In this document: positions 6,928 to 14,119 of the stretch, in pieces
Numbering within the stretch: the stretch's first letter is position 1
Layout of the letters: each line of letters begins with the position of its first letter
Source: an uncultured Fibrobacter sp.
GTDB lineage: Bacteria; Fibrobacterota; Fibrobacteria; Fibrobacterales; Fibrobacteraceae
DNA length: 22,712 bases
Reading direction: 5' to 3'
NCBI GenBank assembly: GCA_947306025.1
Contig: CAMZFJ010000005.1
Location: forward strand, 1 to 22,712
Notes under the pieces: generated by a model
Databases searched by the model: none
What the model saw: the letters and a program-made list of their open reading frames with translations, nothing else
Told to the model about the DNA's origin: nothing
Translations under genes and position numbers: made by a program

Positions 6928-7348
6928 CGAAATGTACCTGAGCGATGTCCAAAAGAATCTCGGTTTCTTTTTTCAAGCAACGCTTCATAATTTGAATTTG
7001 TCCGTACATGATGTTCAGAGAACTTTTTTGGCATCTGAAATACCGACTCAAATTGAATTTGCGAATCCAAATTTTTTGTGCGGTAAATCCGGCTACGAAC
7101 TAGCAATACTCGCATTTCCGCAATTCGAAAAGAAACTCTTGGAATCTATTGACGAACCTTTCTATCCAGAGGCCGAATACTGGAGCGGGCGTGTTCTTGC
7201 CTATTATCAGTGGTATTCAAATAAGCCCTTCGCCGAAATTCTCGGCAAATACCCCCTGGAACGAATTCTCTCCGATTATCGCTTGATGCATGAAACTGAC
7301 ATCACCAAGATGGCTCAAGCGATGGATGCGGTTGTGATGGCGAAGTAA
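6911..7348 (+). CDS. Conserved hypothetical partner of the DUF3990 protein
   Basis: 145 residues with no catalytic motif I can name. The ATG at 6911 is preceded by GAGG 7 nt upstream and overlaps the previous gene by 17 bp. An open frame extends 30 bp upstream, but that start lacks a ribosome site. Notable conserved-looking blocks are KNLGFFFQATLH, FLCGKSGYELAI and YWSGRVLAYYQWYSNKPF. I recall similar proteins next to DUF3990 genes in gut bacteria, without a known function. The fixed overlap suggests a two-protein unit, possibly toxin plus antitoxin or modifier plus specificity partner. That is inference from position only. Confidence 0.65.
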   Translation: MKYAYSEMYLSDVQKNLGFFFQATLHNLNLSVHDVQRTFLASEIPTQIEFANPNFLCGKSGYELAILAFPQFEKKLLESIDEPFYPEAEYWSGRVLAYYQWYSNKPFAEILGKYPLERILSDYRLMHETDITKMAQAMDAVVMAK

Positions 7349-7446
7349 GATTTCTTCGCATCTATATATGTCGCAGGAACATGTGAAAAATGGGCGGTTC
7401 CCTTGCTCTGTTTATTGCTATTCGATAGAATTGTTGCCATTGAATG

Positions 7447-7728
7447 ATGAAATGGAATTATGATTATTTGAATGTATTGCCTTACGAAGAATGCCTGCAG
7501 AGCGATAACTATTTTATTCGCTTGTTGGTTTTACTTGACCGGCGACTCGGCAAACGTCGCCTCAAAAAGATTGTCGAAAATATCGAGCAGGAACCCGAAT
7601 GGTTTAGGAAATGGGTGAGGCTGCGAATGGGGAAATTTAAGATTTTGCTAACGGTTGTTTGCAAAATGAATGACCCGCAGTTCGAACCCTTGTTTTTGAT
7701 TGGAACCTATGGTATATTTTGGGTGTAG
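7447..7728 (+). CDS. Small conserved hypothetical protein
   Basis: 93 residues (94 if the ATG at 7444 is used; neither start has a clear Shine-Dalgarno sequence). The sequence is rich in basic and aromatic residues: WNYDYLNVLPYEECLQSDNY, then LLVLLDRRLGKRRLKK and EPEWFRKWVRLRMGK. The D-R-R-L-G-K-R-R-L block looks like a conserved helix of a family with no assigned function. The last 30 residues are hydrophobic. It lies 99 bp after the previous gene and 11 bp before the next, in the same direction, so it is probably part of the same transcript. No membrane span or signal peptide is convincing. Confidence 0.55.
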   Translation: MKWNYDYLNVLPYEECLQSDNYFIRLLVLLDRRLGKRRLKKIVENIEQEPEWFRKWVRLRMGKFKILLTVVCKMNDPQFEPLFLIGTYGIFWV

Positions 7729-7739
7729 GAGATGAATGT

Positions 7740-7895
7740 ATGACGAAAAACATTATCGAAAGAACTCTAAGAAACATTAGGTCGCAGGAACATACAAAAG
7801 AAGCTGCGCATCAGCGCTTGTTGAGAGCCGGTATTATAACGAAATCTGGGAAATTGAGCCGTTTTTATCGTTCATCGGAAGAATCACAAAAATAG
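7740..7895 (+). CDS. Small protein upstream of an ART-like gene, possible antitoxin
   Basis: 51 residues, MTKNIIERTLRN through YRSSEESQK. AGGAG at 7727-7731 is 8 nt upstream of the ATG, which is strong support that it is translated. The C-terminal half reads HQRLLRAGIITKSGKLSRFYR. This 'aGI.t.sGkLs..Y' ending is common in small antitoxin-like proteins encoded just before toxin genes. The next gene, an ADP-ribosyltransferase-like protein, starts 14 bp downstream. The arrangement is that of a toxin-antitoxin pair with the antitoxin first. Function is inferred from context only. Confidence 0.6.
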   Translation: MTKNIIERTLRNIRSQEHTKEAAHQRLLRAGIITKSGKLSRFYRSSEESQK

Positions 7896-7909
7896 CTGCA
7901 ATAGGATTT

Positions 7910-8476
7910 ATGTTGGATTTGTATTTAGATCGTCCAAATCTTTATATCGGTTTTCATGGGTGCGATAAAGAAAAGGGCATGGCGTTAATAGAAAGGCCGA
8001 ATGAAATTCATTCTAGTACGACAGATCATGAATGGTTGGGAAAGGGCTTTTATGTTTGGGAAAATAATCAGGAACGAGCTTTAGATTGGGCGAAAAATCA
8101 TCTCCCCAGGCCGTTTAAAAATCCTTTTGTTATTGGAGTTGTGTATACTCTTGGTAATTGCCTTGATTTAACGGACATGCATTTCATTGATCTTTTGAGT
8201 GAAAATTTTAAACTGTTTAGGCGCGATTTTATCTCGGAAGGATTTCACTTACCTCAAAATAAGGGCCCTTTGCGAAAACTTGATTGTGCTGTTATAGAAC
8301 ATTTCCATGATGCAAATGCAAACTCTTTGGATCCCATAAAGTACGATACTGTACGAGGGGCTTTTTATGAAGGTGAACCCGCATATGACGGAACCGAAAT
8401 AAAGAAGAAAAATCATATTCAAGTTTGCATACGTAATACAAACCATATTAAGGGCTTCTTTTTGCCTAGATGCTAG
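7910..8476 (+). CDS. ADP-ribosyltransferase-like protein, candidate toxin
   Basis: 188 residues. The N-terminus reads NLYIGFHGCDKEKG, with His16, and is followed by HEWLGKGFYVWENNQERALDWA (residues 40-61), with Tyr48 and Glu51. The H-G and G-x-G-F-Y-x-x-E spacing resembles that of the DUF3990 protein encoded 1 kb upstream and suggests an ART-like NAD-binding fold. A second conserved-looking block, KLDCAVIEHFHD, lies near residue 124, and RGAFYEGEPAYDGTEIKKKNHIQVCIRN is near the C-terminus. AGGA lies only 3 nt before the ATG. The small gene just upstream is a plausible antitoxin. The gene converges on the HNH endonuclease gene, 74 bp away. The ART assignment rests on motifs; activity, target and toxicity are untested. 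Confidence 0.6.
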   Translation: MLDLYLDRPNLYIGFHGCDKEKGMALIERPNEIHSSTTDHEWLGKGFYVWENNQERALDWAKNHLPRPFKNPFVIGVVYTLGNCLDLTDMHFIDLLSENFKLFRRDFISEGFHLPQNKGPLRKLDCAVIEHFHDANANSLDPIKYDTVRGAFYEGEPAYDGTEIKKKNHIQVCIRNTNHIKGFFLPRC

Positions 8477-8550
8477 TTTTGAAAAGTGTTTTTCAGTTTT
8501 GGTTTCATGTGAAGTGGGGGTGGTTGCGAGCAGAGAAATTGCTCATGTCA

Positions 8551-9600
8551 TCATTCACGATCAATCCATACATGTTCTCGATGATATTCTAAAAACTCAA
8601 GATGTTTTGGGTCTAATTCCTTTCTAAGATGCATATTCTCATCTATACCGAGCGCATCTTTATTTTCTTTACTAATTGTTTTAGAAATTTTTATGCAGCC
8701 GTTATCGTCAAATGTAATCAAGCCCTTATCAAATAGGGCGTCAAGATTAGCATTGAGCAGGAAACCGTTGTATTTGTTGATGCGCTGTTTTGCCTTTTTA
8801 CATTCTGCCCATGGCATAGCATGACTAGCACGAAGAGCCTGTGGAATATCACACTCTGTAACAGCACATTTGTTGTCCCAATATTGCATTAACAAACGCC
8901 TATACAACCCCTGTCCGCGTCTAGAAGGGGTCTCTGTTAATCGTTCTGTATCATCAAGCCCATTATCCTTTAAATTTGGTAATATATCGTCAAAAAACTC
9001 CTTAAATGCAGAATCCGTTTCGTTTTCTGTAAAAAAATATGAGTAAAAGAACCAAGGATTTGATTTTTTATTCTCTTTTTTCGATAGTATGGTTTGCTTA
9101 ATCGCATCTAAATCTTTTTGAGTAATTTCTTGACATTCATCGTATGTCAAATGCGTCGTTCTCAAATCAATATTACCAACTTCAAAAACAAGTTGCCTAA
9201 AATATTTTGATTTTACATTAATCCGATCTATTCCGTTCCAATCGCATTCTTCATTCCATTTGTCTCCGTAATTGTACGGAATAATTAGATCAGGAGCATT
9301 CTCTACAACATCGTTAAAAGCTTTCTTTGTAAATTCTAACGAAAGCGTATAGCATGGTTCTTTTGTATCAACAGCAACATAGCTCCATAATTGTACTGGA
9401 ATTTTACCTTTAAACAGCTCCAAATTCTTTTGAGTTAGTAAAGTAAACGCCCACGCATTTGTGGGTGAACCATCTCCACCATAATACTCTTTATTACCAT
9501 CCAATTGTTTAATTAATTTGTTGTGGTCATAACCATATTGTTTTAAAATTTGTTTGTGGTTTTCAATGAAAAGTTTTAATTGTTCTTTTGCGTAAATCAT
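8551..9600 (-). CDS. HNH endonuclease (HNH_2 type)
   Basis: 349 residues. The C-terminal third is an HNH_2-type nuclease domain: RRGQGLYRRLLMQYWDNKCAVTEC (C245, C250), then ALRASHAMPW (H260, catalytic position), then INKYNGFLLNANLDALFDKGLITF (N278, D287). This layout is found in type II/IV restriction-like and defence-associated nucleases. The N-terminal 220 residues, with several aromatic blocks (GSPTNAWAFTLL, NPWFFYSYFF), are a possible target-recognition or regulatory part I do not recognise. AGGAG lies just upstream of the ATG. It is the last gene of a three-gene minus-strand unit, 23 bp after the 115-residue protein gene. Base composition is clearly AT-rich. Likely acts on DNA in the cytosol; the specificity is unknown. 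Confidence 0.8.
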   Translation of the reverse strand: MIYAKEQLKLFIENHKQILKQYGYDHNKLIKQLDGNKEYYGGDGSPTNAWAFTLLTQKNLELFKGKIPVQLWSYVAVDTKEPCYTLSLEFTKKAFNDVVENAPDLIIPYNYGDKWNEECDWNGIDRINVKSKYFRQLVFEVGNIDLRTTHLTYDECQEITQKDLDAIKQTILSKKENKKSNPWFFYSYFFTENETDSAFKEFFDDILPNLKDNGLDDTERLTETPSRRGQGLYRRLLMQYWDNKCAVTECDIPQALRASHAMPWAECKKAKQRINKYNGFLLNANLDALFDKGLITFDDNGCIKISKTISKENKDALGIDENMHLRKELDPKHLEFLEYHREHVWIDRE

Positions 9601-9623
9601 TTTTTCTCCTATTGTTATTTGTT

Positions 9624-9971
9624 TTATTTTTTATCCATTTGTTTTAACACTCGTTCCCAAAAAGACTTTCTTACATTGCATTGTTCATCGATTATGTAAT
9701 CCCGTTCAGTAGAAGAATTAAAGATCTTTTTAAAAGCATTAACGAATTTTGGTTCATTTATATCAAATGGAACTTCACGACTGGGCTTTATTTGTGCGAC
9801 GAGAGAACTGTCATCCTCATTGGAATATGTTATTACATCGACAAAAATCCATGCCAATGGATGCATATTTTTTTCATGAATTTTTTTGTCGTTAAAAGTT
9901 TTAACCTGGAGAGCAATGTCACCAACATCAAAACAAGCCACATTCTCTATATCGTTGTCATTAATAACCAT
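9624..9971 (-). CDS. Hypothetical protein between PLD-like and HNH genes
   Basis: 115 residues, no recognised domain. It contains ACFDVGDIALQVKTFNDKKI and HPLAWIFVDVITYSNEDDSSLVAQIKPSREVPFD, a pattern of beta strands, then a basic C-terminus. Its ATG overlaps the 3' end of the PLD-like gene by 11 bp, with no separate ribosome site of note. Translation is therefore probably coupled, or the two frames once formed a single protein of about 320 residues. The HNH gene follows after 23 bp. Confidence 0.6.
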   Translation of the reverse strand: MVINDNDIENVACFDVGDIALQVKTFNDKKIHEKNMHPLAWIFVDVITYSNEDDSSLVAQIKPSREVPFDINEPKFVNAFKKIFNSSTERDYIIDEQCNVRKSFWERVLKQMDKK

Positions 9972-10590
9972 TACTGTATTTATTTTTTTGTTCAGACTTT
10001 ATATTTTCTTTGATTTCTTCATTACTTTTTGTAGTTCTTTCTGCTGACCAATTCAAAAGTTTTATTTGAGGTTTGTTTGAAAATTTCATAAATTCTCTAA
10101 ACGAGATGATTTTGTTCTTTCTCGTTGGAAAAAAGCTTTCTGTAGTTCTTGCTTTATGTTCTAATTGATCAATTTCTTCATTCTTTGCTGGTCGAATATT
10201 TTTTAAGTTCGATATTTCTTTATCTATATCAAAATCATTTGATGAAATAAATACGCCCGATTCTTGAAGAACATCACCCGATAAAGCGTTGTCAGTTAAA
10301 TTTGCTGAGGCAATAATTGTTCCCCGGCCTTGCGCCCAATAAATTTTTTTATGCATGTTATCGCTGAAAAAAATTTTTACACCTTTTTGCAGAAGTTGAC
10401 GGATGCCGTTTGGACTTGTTGCACCCGGGTGTGACAAGCAGTAGATTGTGAGATTGTCTTTATTCGGAAGATACTCAATGGCATTTGAACCAACAAATGC
10501 GACAACAGCAACCTTGCGACAATTGGAATTAAACAGAAATTGCAATTTTTCTTTGATTTCAACTGAATTTTTTAGATATTCGCATTGCAT
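9961..10590 (-). CDS. Phospholipase D-like (PLD superfamily) nuclease-type protein
   Basis: 209 residues. The N-terminal half has a single PLD-superfamily half-site: MHKKIYWAQGRGTIIASANLTDNALSGD. It supplies the HxK pair (H80, K82) and the following ASANLT (S95, N97). The aspartate of the classical HKD motif is not obvious, as in several PLD-like restriction nucleases that act as dimers. The first 60 residues (KVAVVAFVGSNAIEYLP) match the usual first strand. After about residue 125 the protein is charged and low in complexity, and it ends KYSNGY. AAGGAG lies upstream of the ATG. First gene of the PLD / 115-residue / HNH unit. The combination of two nuclease-like proteins suggests DNA targeting, perhaps defence; this is inference. 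Confidence 0.7.
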   Translation of the reverse strand: MQCEYLKNSVEIKEKLQFLFNSNCRKVAVVAFVGSNAIEYLPNKDNLTIYCLSHPGATSPNGIRQLLQKGVKIFFSDNMHKKIYWAQGRGTIIASANLTDNALSGDVLQESGVFISSNDFDIDKEISNLKNIRPAKNEEIDQLEHKARTTESFFPTRKNKIISFREFMKFSNKPQIKLLNWSAERTTKSNEEIKENIKSEQKNKYSNGY

Positions 10591-10756
10591 AGAAAAATCT
10601 CCTTCATTAATCGTTTCTAAATCTATACTCTATTTCTCATCAAATCAAACTTTGCTTTTGGGATGAATCGTTTTAGAGGCAAAAATATGCTTCAACTTGA
10701 AGTGTTTTGTGTTTTTAATGATGGATTTGTTTTAGACGAATTGGTTTTAATATCTA

Positions 10757-11332
10757 TCATCTTAAATCAAACAGTAAATACTCTTCCACGAGCGTCATCA
10801 AATTGAATCCATCTCGTGAAAAGTAGTGGTCTTGTCCGGGAACTGTGATGACTTTCATGTTGTCGCGTTCGTGAAGTTTTAGCAGCCTGGATTCTTTGAC
10901 TGATGGGTCTTCGCTTCCGAAGACGAATGTCATCATTTCTCCGTTAAAATTTTTGGCGGCGTAGCAGATGCGCGGCAAGTTTATCATTAGCGGTGGATTT
11001 ATCAAAAGAAGTCTGGATATCTGCGGGATTTTGTTGCCTTCGATGCAACCGAGCGAAGCTCCTTTCGACATTCCCATGAAAAGAACCTTGGGACGCGATT
11101 TGCAGGTTTCATTTAAAAGTGCAATGTCTTCTGTAATCTGATTCGTTCTGTTATCGGGATTTGGCTCGTCGGAGGTCGCGCAGCTTACAACGGTGATACC
11201 GTACTTGTCGCAGATTTCGCTTGCCAAATTCAGGTACTTATTTTTATAGCCGTATGCGGAGCCGCCTTGTCCTCCTTTGATGAGTAAGGCGTAGTCTTGT
11301 CGTGAACCGGGGATAATGAGAAAATCTGTCAT
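10757..11332 (-). CDS. Alpha/beta hydrolase-fold protein
   Basis: 191 residues. A complete catalytic triad is readable: nucleophile Ser89 in GMSKGA (G-x-S-x-G), Asp142 in FVFGSEDPS, and His169 in VPGQDHYF. The oxyanion region may be the N-terminal GGQGGSAYGYKN segment. Size fits small dienelactone-hydrolase/KANL3-like esterases; no signal peptide, so cytosolic. Its ATG overlaps the stop of the previous gene in an ATGA arrangement, so translation is coupled. It is the last of a four-gene minus-strand unit (13373 to 10757). Substrate unknown. Confidence 0.75.
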   Translation of the reverse strand: MTDFLIIPGSRQDYALLIKGGQGGSAYGYKNKYLNLASEICDKYGITVVSCATSDEPNPDNRTNQITEDIALLNETCKSRPKVLFMGMSKGASLGCIEGNKIPQISRLLLINPPLMINLPRICYAAKNFNGEMMTFVFGSEDPSVKESRLLKLHERDNMKVITVPGQDHYFSRDGFNLMTLVEEYLLFDLR

Positions 11333-12003
11333 GTTGCGTTGTTTGTTTTATATTCTTGTCTTATTTGCCACTTAATCTGCCGTTTAATATTTTCCCATCT
11401 AAAATATTCATTTGTGAATCTAAGGTCTTCTCTTCTAAATGCTTTGTTGATTGCCTTGACTACTTGAATAAAACGGTTTGTTGTTATTTCTGTAATTAAC
11501 GATCCGTCCCAATTTTCCCCAATTGCAATTTGTGCTGCGTTCATGATTTTTTCTGAAAAAAGATTTAAAGAATAACGTTCGCAGTAACAGGTGTAATTAT
11601 ATAATAAGGGGGAACCTTTTTTATCAAGAGATTCTTTTAGTGCACGAGGCATTGGACCTAGCCTGTTATATCCACTTCCATCTTTTCGTCCTTCGTATTT
11701 GCAACCTGCTTGTATACCGATAAACCTATCGTTTAGCTCGTTGTTGTTCCCTTTGCATGAAATACTGATTAATACAAATTCGATTTCGTAATCTTGGATG
11801 GCCTTGTTTTCCCACATGGGAATGAATCCTAGTATGCCATAATCTGTTTCTAGGAAATTGACGCATTCGTAGAATCCCTTTCCGTGTTTATTTTGAGATT
11901 GGTGGCTTGAAATGGATTGAAATTCGTTATAATCTTTGGGAAAGCTTGAATACGGACGTTTTTCTCGCGGGTCTGGATTTAAAATAGTAACAAAAAATTT
12001 CAT
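11329..12003 (-). CDS. Hypothetical protein, coupled to the alpha/beta hydrolase gene
   Basis: 224 residues with no domain I recognise. Visible blocks are NKHGKGFYECVNFLETDYGILGFIPMWE, FIGIQAGCKYEGR and AIGENWDGSLITEITTNRFIQVVKAINKAFRRED, then a basic C-terminus. AAGGA lies 8 nt upstream of the ATG. The stop overlaps the hydrolase start by 4 bp (ATGA), and the previous gene ends 18 bp upstream, so it lies in the middle of an operon. No signal peptide or membrane segment. Confidence 0.65.
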   Translation of the reverse strand: MKFFVTILNPDPREKRPYSSFPKDYNEFQSISSHQSQNKHGKGFYECVNFLETDYGILGFIPMWENKAIQDYEIEFVLISISCKGNNNELNDRFIGIQAGCKYEGRKDGSGYNRLGPMPRALKESLDKKGSPLLYNYTCYCERYSLNLFSEKIMNAAQIAIGENWDGSLITEITTNRFIQVVKAINKAFRREDLRFTNEYFRWENIKRQIKWQIRQEYKTNNAT

Positions 12004-12021
12004 TGTGCAATATCCTTTTTT

Positions 12022-12576
12022 CTAATTGAAAATCCTCGTATAAATGTGGAATTCCTCTGGATCCATTGCGACGGCATCTTGCAAGGAATATAGCCCTTCG
12101 TGGAAAAACCAATGCATTAAATAGCAAAAGTAATGTTGTTCGAATTCAGGGCGGTTGAATTCGATGATGTTCCAGTTGAGCGGCTTTTCGCCGCATTCGT
12201 TCATTAGGCTGTAACCGTTGTGACCGTACCATGTTTCAACGGAATCCCATAAAGGGTTTTCTTCGGCGCCTTTGGCGAGTTCACCTTCGTAGATGATGTG
12301 GACTTCTACATCGGTGTTTTTATCGTAGTAGTTTTTGCCTTCGGCATTCATTTTTTGAAAGTCGCTGTAGATGGATTTCCCAATGCGGTCGGCTTCTTGC
12401 ATTAAATCCCAAAGTTTGTCGTTAAGGCGAATAATCTTGGCGACGTTTTTTGGAGTCCAAACGAACGCTTCGTTTTGCTTTTTCCTACGTTCGCGCATTC
12501 TCCGTTTGGCTTCGACTTTTTCTCTTGCGTGCTTTAGAGCTTCTTCTAGCTCATAATCTTTCAATTCAGAATTCAT
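12022..12576 (-). CDS. Hypothetical protein with basic N-terminal helix
   Basis: 184 residues from the ATG at 12574-12576, which has AAGGA 8 nt upstream; an in-frame TTG two codons earlier is less likely. Residues 8-40 form a highly charged helix (EEALKHAREKVEAKRRMRERRKK). The C-terminal part is aromatic (EFEQHYFCYLMHWFFHEGLYSLQDAV, then DPEEFHIYTRIF). No known domain. It lies 32 bp after the 254-residue protein gene and 18 bp before the next, so it is cotranscribed. Confidence 0.65.
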   Translation of the reverse strand: MNSELKDYELEEALKHAREKVEAKRRMRERRKKQNEAFVWTPKNVAKIIRLNDKLWDLMQEADRIGKSIYSDFQKMNAEGKNYYDKNTDVEVHIIYEGELAKGAEENPLWDSVETWYGHNGYSLMNECGEKPLNWNIIEFNRPEFEQHYFCYLMHWFFHEGLYSLQDAVAMDPEEFHIYTRIFN

Positions 12577-12608
12577 AATCAAAATCCTTTTGAATAAAAT
12601 TCTTTTGC

Positions 12609-13373
12609 TTAAAATGCGTATGACTTAATTACGTCACTCCATTTCCAAATTCCGAGTTGTGACTTTTGTTCACGCAGTTCTGCATTGATTGCGAATTTGC
12701 GGTTTATTCTGCTGTTGAATTGGTTTTGTAAATCTGTTTCCTTGTTTTCGAATGGCGTTGCGGAAAAACTTACTGTAGGCTCGCCACTTTTCTCTGTAAT
12801 CAAATAATCTTTGACTTCAAGCATTTGCTTGTAACGAAAGCGGCATTTGCTTGAATCGAAGCTGCATTGCACGATAAAGCGTATGTTTGTATAATCTCGT
12901 GTGTGGAGTGGAACGGGGCCGAATTCTAGTGTATTCTCTGTTTTACTTTTTTCGCATGTCGCAAAAATGTATGTGTCCTTCAACGCCAACTTGTTCATGA
13001 ACGAAAAATCTTCGGGACCGTTCACGCCGGGATTCACGAAAAGGAATCGGTAATGCCGTTTGGCTTCGGAAATGTAGCCCATGGAAAATTCGTAACAGGG
13101 TGTGCTGACGTAGGGGCGTTCCAAAGCATCGAAAAATGGATCGTCATCATCTTTGTTTACTTCGAAATCTAGATGGCATAATGGCTTGCCTGTTTCGAGA
13201 AATGCGGAATACATTTCAAGGCGTTCATCGATGATTTCGTATCCGTTCGGTGCGATTAAATTCCAGCGGATGCTTCGCCAAATCATTTCAGCTTCAGTTT
13301 TGCTTGTGTACGAGGATTCAACTAATTCTTTTAAGTCCTTGTATTTTTGCATGTCTGTCATCATGATGCTCAT
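12609..13373 (-). CDS. Hypothetical protein, first gene of the four-gene operon
   Basis: 254 residues, no recognised domain. AAAGG lies about 8 nt upstream of the ATG at 13373. Features: an acidic patch EVNKDDDDPFFDALE, a beta-rich central region (HYRFLFVNPGVNG, TYIFATCEKS), and a basic C-terminus ending KWSDVIKSYAF. The 18-nt repeat at 13423-13440 lies 50 bp upstream, in the place expected for a promoter or operator. No sign of secretion. Confidence 0.65.
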   Translation of the reverse strand: MSIMMTDMQKYKDLKELVESSYTSKTEAEMIWRSIRWNLIAPNGYEIIDERLEMYSAFLETGKPLCHLDFEVNKDDDDPFFDALERPYVSTPCYEFSMGYISEAKRHYRFLFVNPGVNGPEDFSFMNKLALKDTYIFATCEKSKTENTLEFGPVPLHTRDYTNIRFIVQCSFDSSKCRFRYKQMLEVKDYLITEKSGEPTVSFSATPFENKETDLQNQFNSRINRKFAINAELREQKSQLGIWKWSDVIKSYAF

Positions 13374-13422
13374 AAATGTGCCTTTGTTGTGTAATAATGT
13401 GAATCTTTTAAAAAGTAGGTTA

Positions 13423-13440
13423 TCACTGCGACAAATACGG
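13423..13440. repeat. 18-nt direct repeat, right copy
   Basis: Identical to 6144-6161. The next bases are also similar (A/T-CG-C/T-GA). It lies in the divergent region between the four-gene minus operon and the SLOG gene. Confidence 0.7.
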
Positions 13441-13555
13441 TCGTGATTAATTGTTGGCGTTTTAAGATTGTTTTTCGTCCGCGTCAGTATGTGTCGCCGT
13501 AAATGTGTAATTTTGGGAAAATGAAAAATGCGTAAATTCCCCTCAAAAACTTTTT

Positions 13556-13951
13556 GTGTCTGGTTCCAAATCGATTTCCAAATTGAGCGAAGCAGCCCTC
13601 GGCTTGCTGGACGATGCTGTTAAAAAGGGAATGGAAATTCTTGTGGGGGATTGTTATGGGGTAGACTCAGCTGTTCAGAAATATCTGGATCAGCGAAATT
13701 ACGCTAACGCCATTGTTTATTGTAGCGGTGAAAAACCGCGAAATTACTTTTTGACGGGTGGGCGAGTTCAATCGTGTGCCGATTTGTCGAAAGGATTAAA
13801 TGGTCGTGAGTTTAATTATGTGAAAGATATCCAGATGTGTGGGGATTGCGACCGCGCTTTAATGATTTGGGATGGCAAGAGTGAGGGAACTCGAGAAAAT
13901 ATTAAACGAATGCTTGATCTAGGGAAGCCGTTTCTCGTTGTTGAGGAATAA
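13556..13951 (+). CDS. SLOG/YpsA-like nucleotide-binding Rossmann protein, 5' end doubtful
   Basis: 131 residues from GTG at 13556. SLOG-superfamily features are visible: SGSKSISKL at the start (nucleotide-binding loop after strand 1), ILVGDCYGVDSAVQKYL, and near the end RALMIWDGKSEGTRENIKRMLDLGKPFLVV. SLOG proteins bind nucleotides or nucleotide-derived signals and often work beside effector genes in conflict systems. The GTG has no ribosome site, and starting there would remove the first beta strand. The frame is open upstream (residues before it read QKLFVSGS) but has no start codon. An ATG at 13528 with GGGA 9 nt upstream would give MRKFPSK and join the frame if one base were removed from the A5 run at 13545-13549. 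The gene is therefore probably either frameshifted or affected by a sequencing error. Confidence 0.65.
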   Translation: MSGSKSISKLSEAALGLLDDAVKKGMEILVGDCYGVDSAVQKYLDQRNYANAIVYCSGEKPRNYFLTGGRVQSCADLSKGLNGREFNYVKDIQMCGDCDRALMIWDGKSEGTRENIKRMLDLGKPFLVVEE

Positions 13952-14119
13952 TCCTTGGGATTTTCACCCACTCCTTTTTTGCACTCAATTTTCCGTATTG
14001 TGATATAAAACTTACACGAATGTTATTTGTTTTGTGCTCGAATGAGCAAATTTTCGTGTAAAATTTTGAAAATCAAGGGCCAAAAGTATGCTTTTTTTAA
14101 GTTCGTCCCCTGAATTTTG

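Noticed and set aside
7368..7463. 31-codon open frame in the gap before the 93-residue protein, starting MSQEH
   Set aside because: No ribosome site and it overlaps the next gene. Its start shares 13 nt (GTCGCAGGAACAT, 7370-7382) with 7781-7793, which may be chance.
8528..8544. Hairpin GAGCA/TGCTC between the convergent ART-like and HNH genes
   Set aside because: Only 5 bp and no T-tract, too weak to call a terminator.
10687..10809. 40-codon plus-strand open frame
   Set aside because: Overlaps the hydrolase 3' end antisense; only a weak GAGG upstream and no recognisable content.
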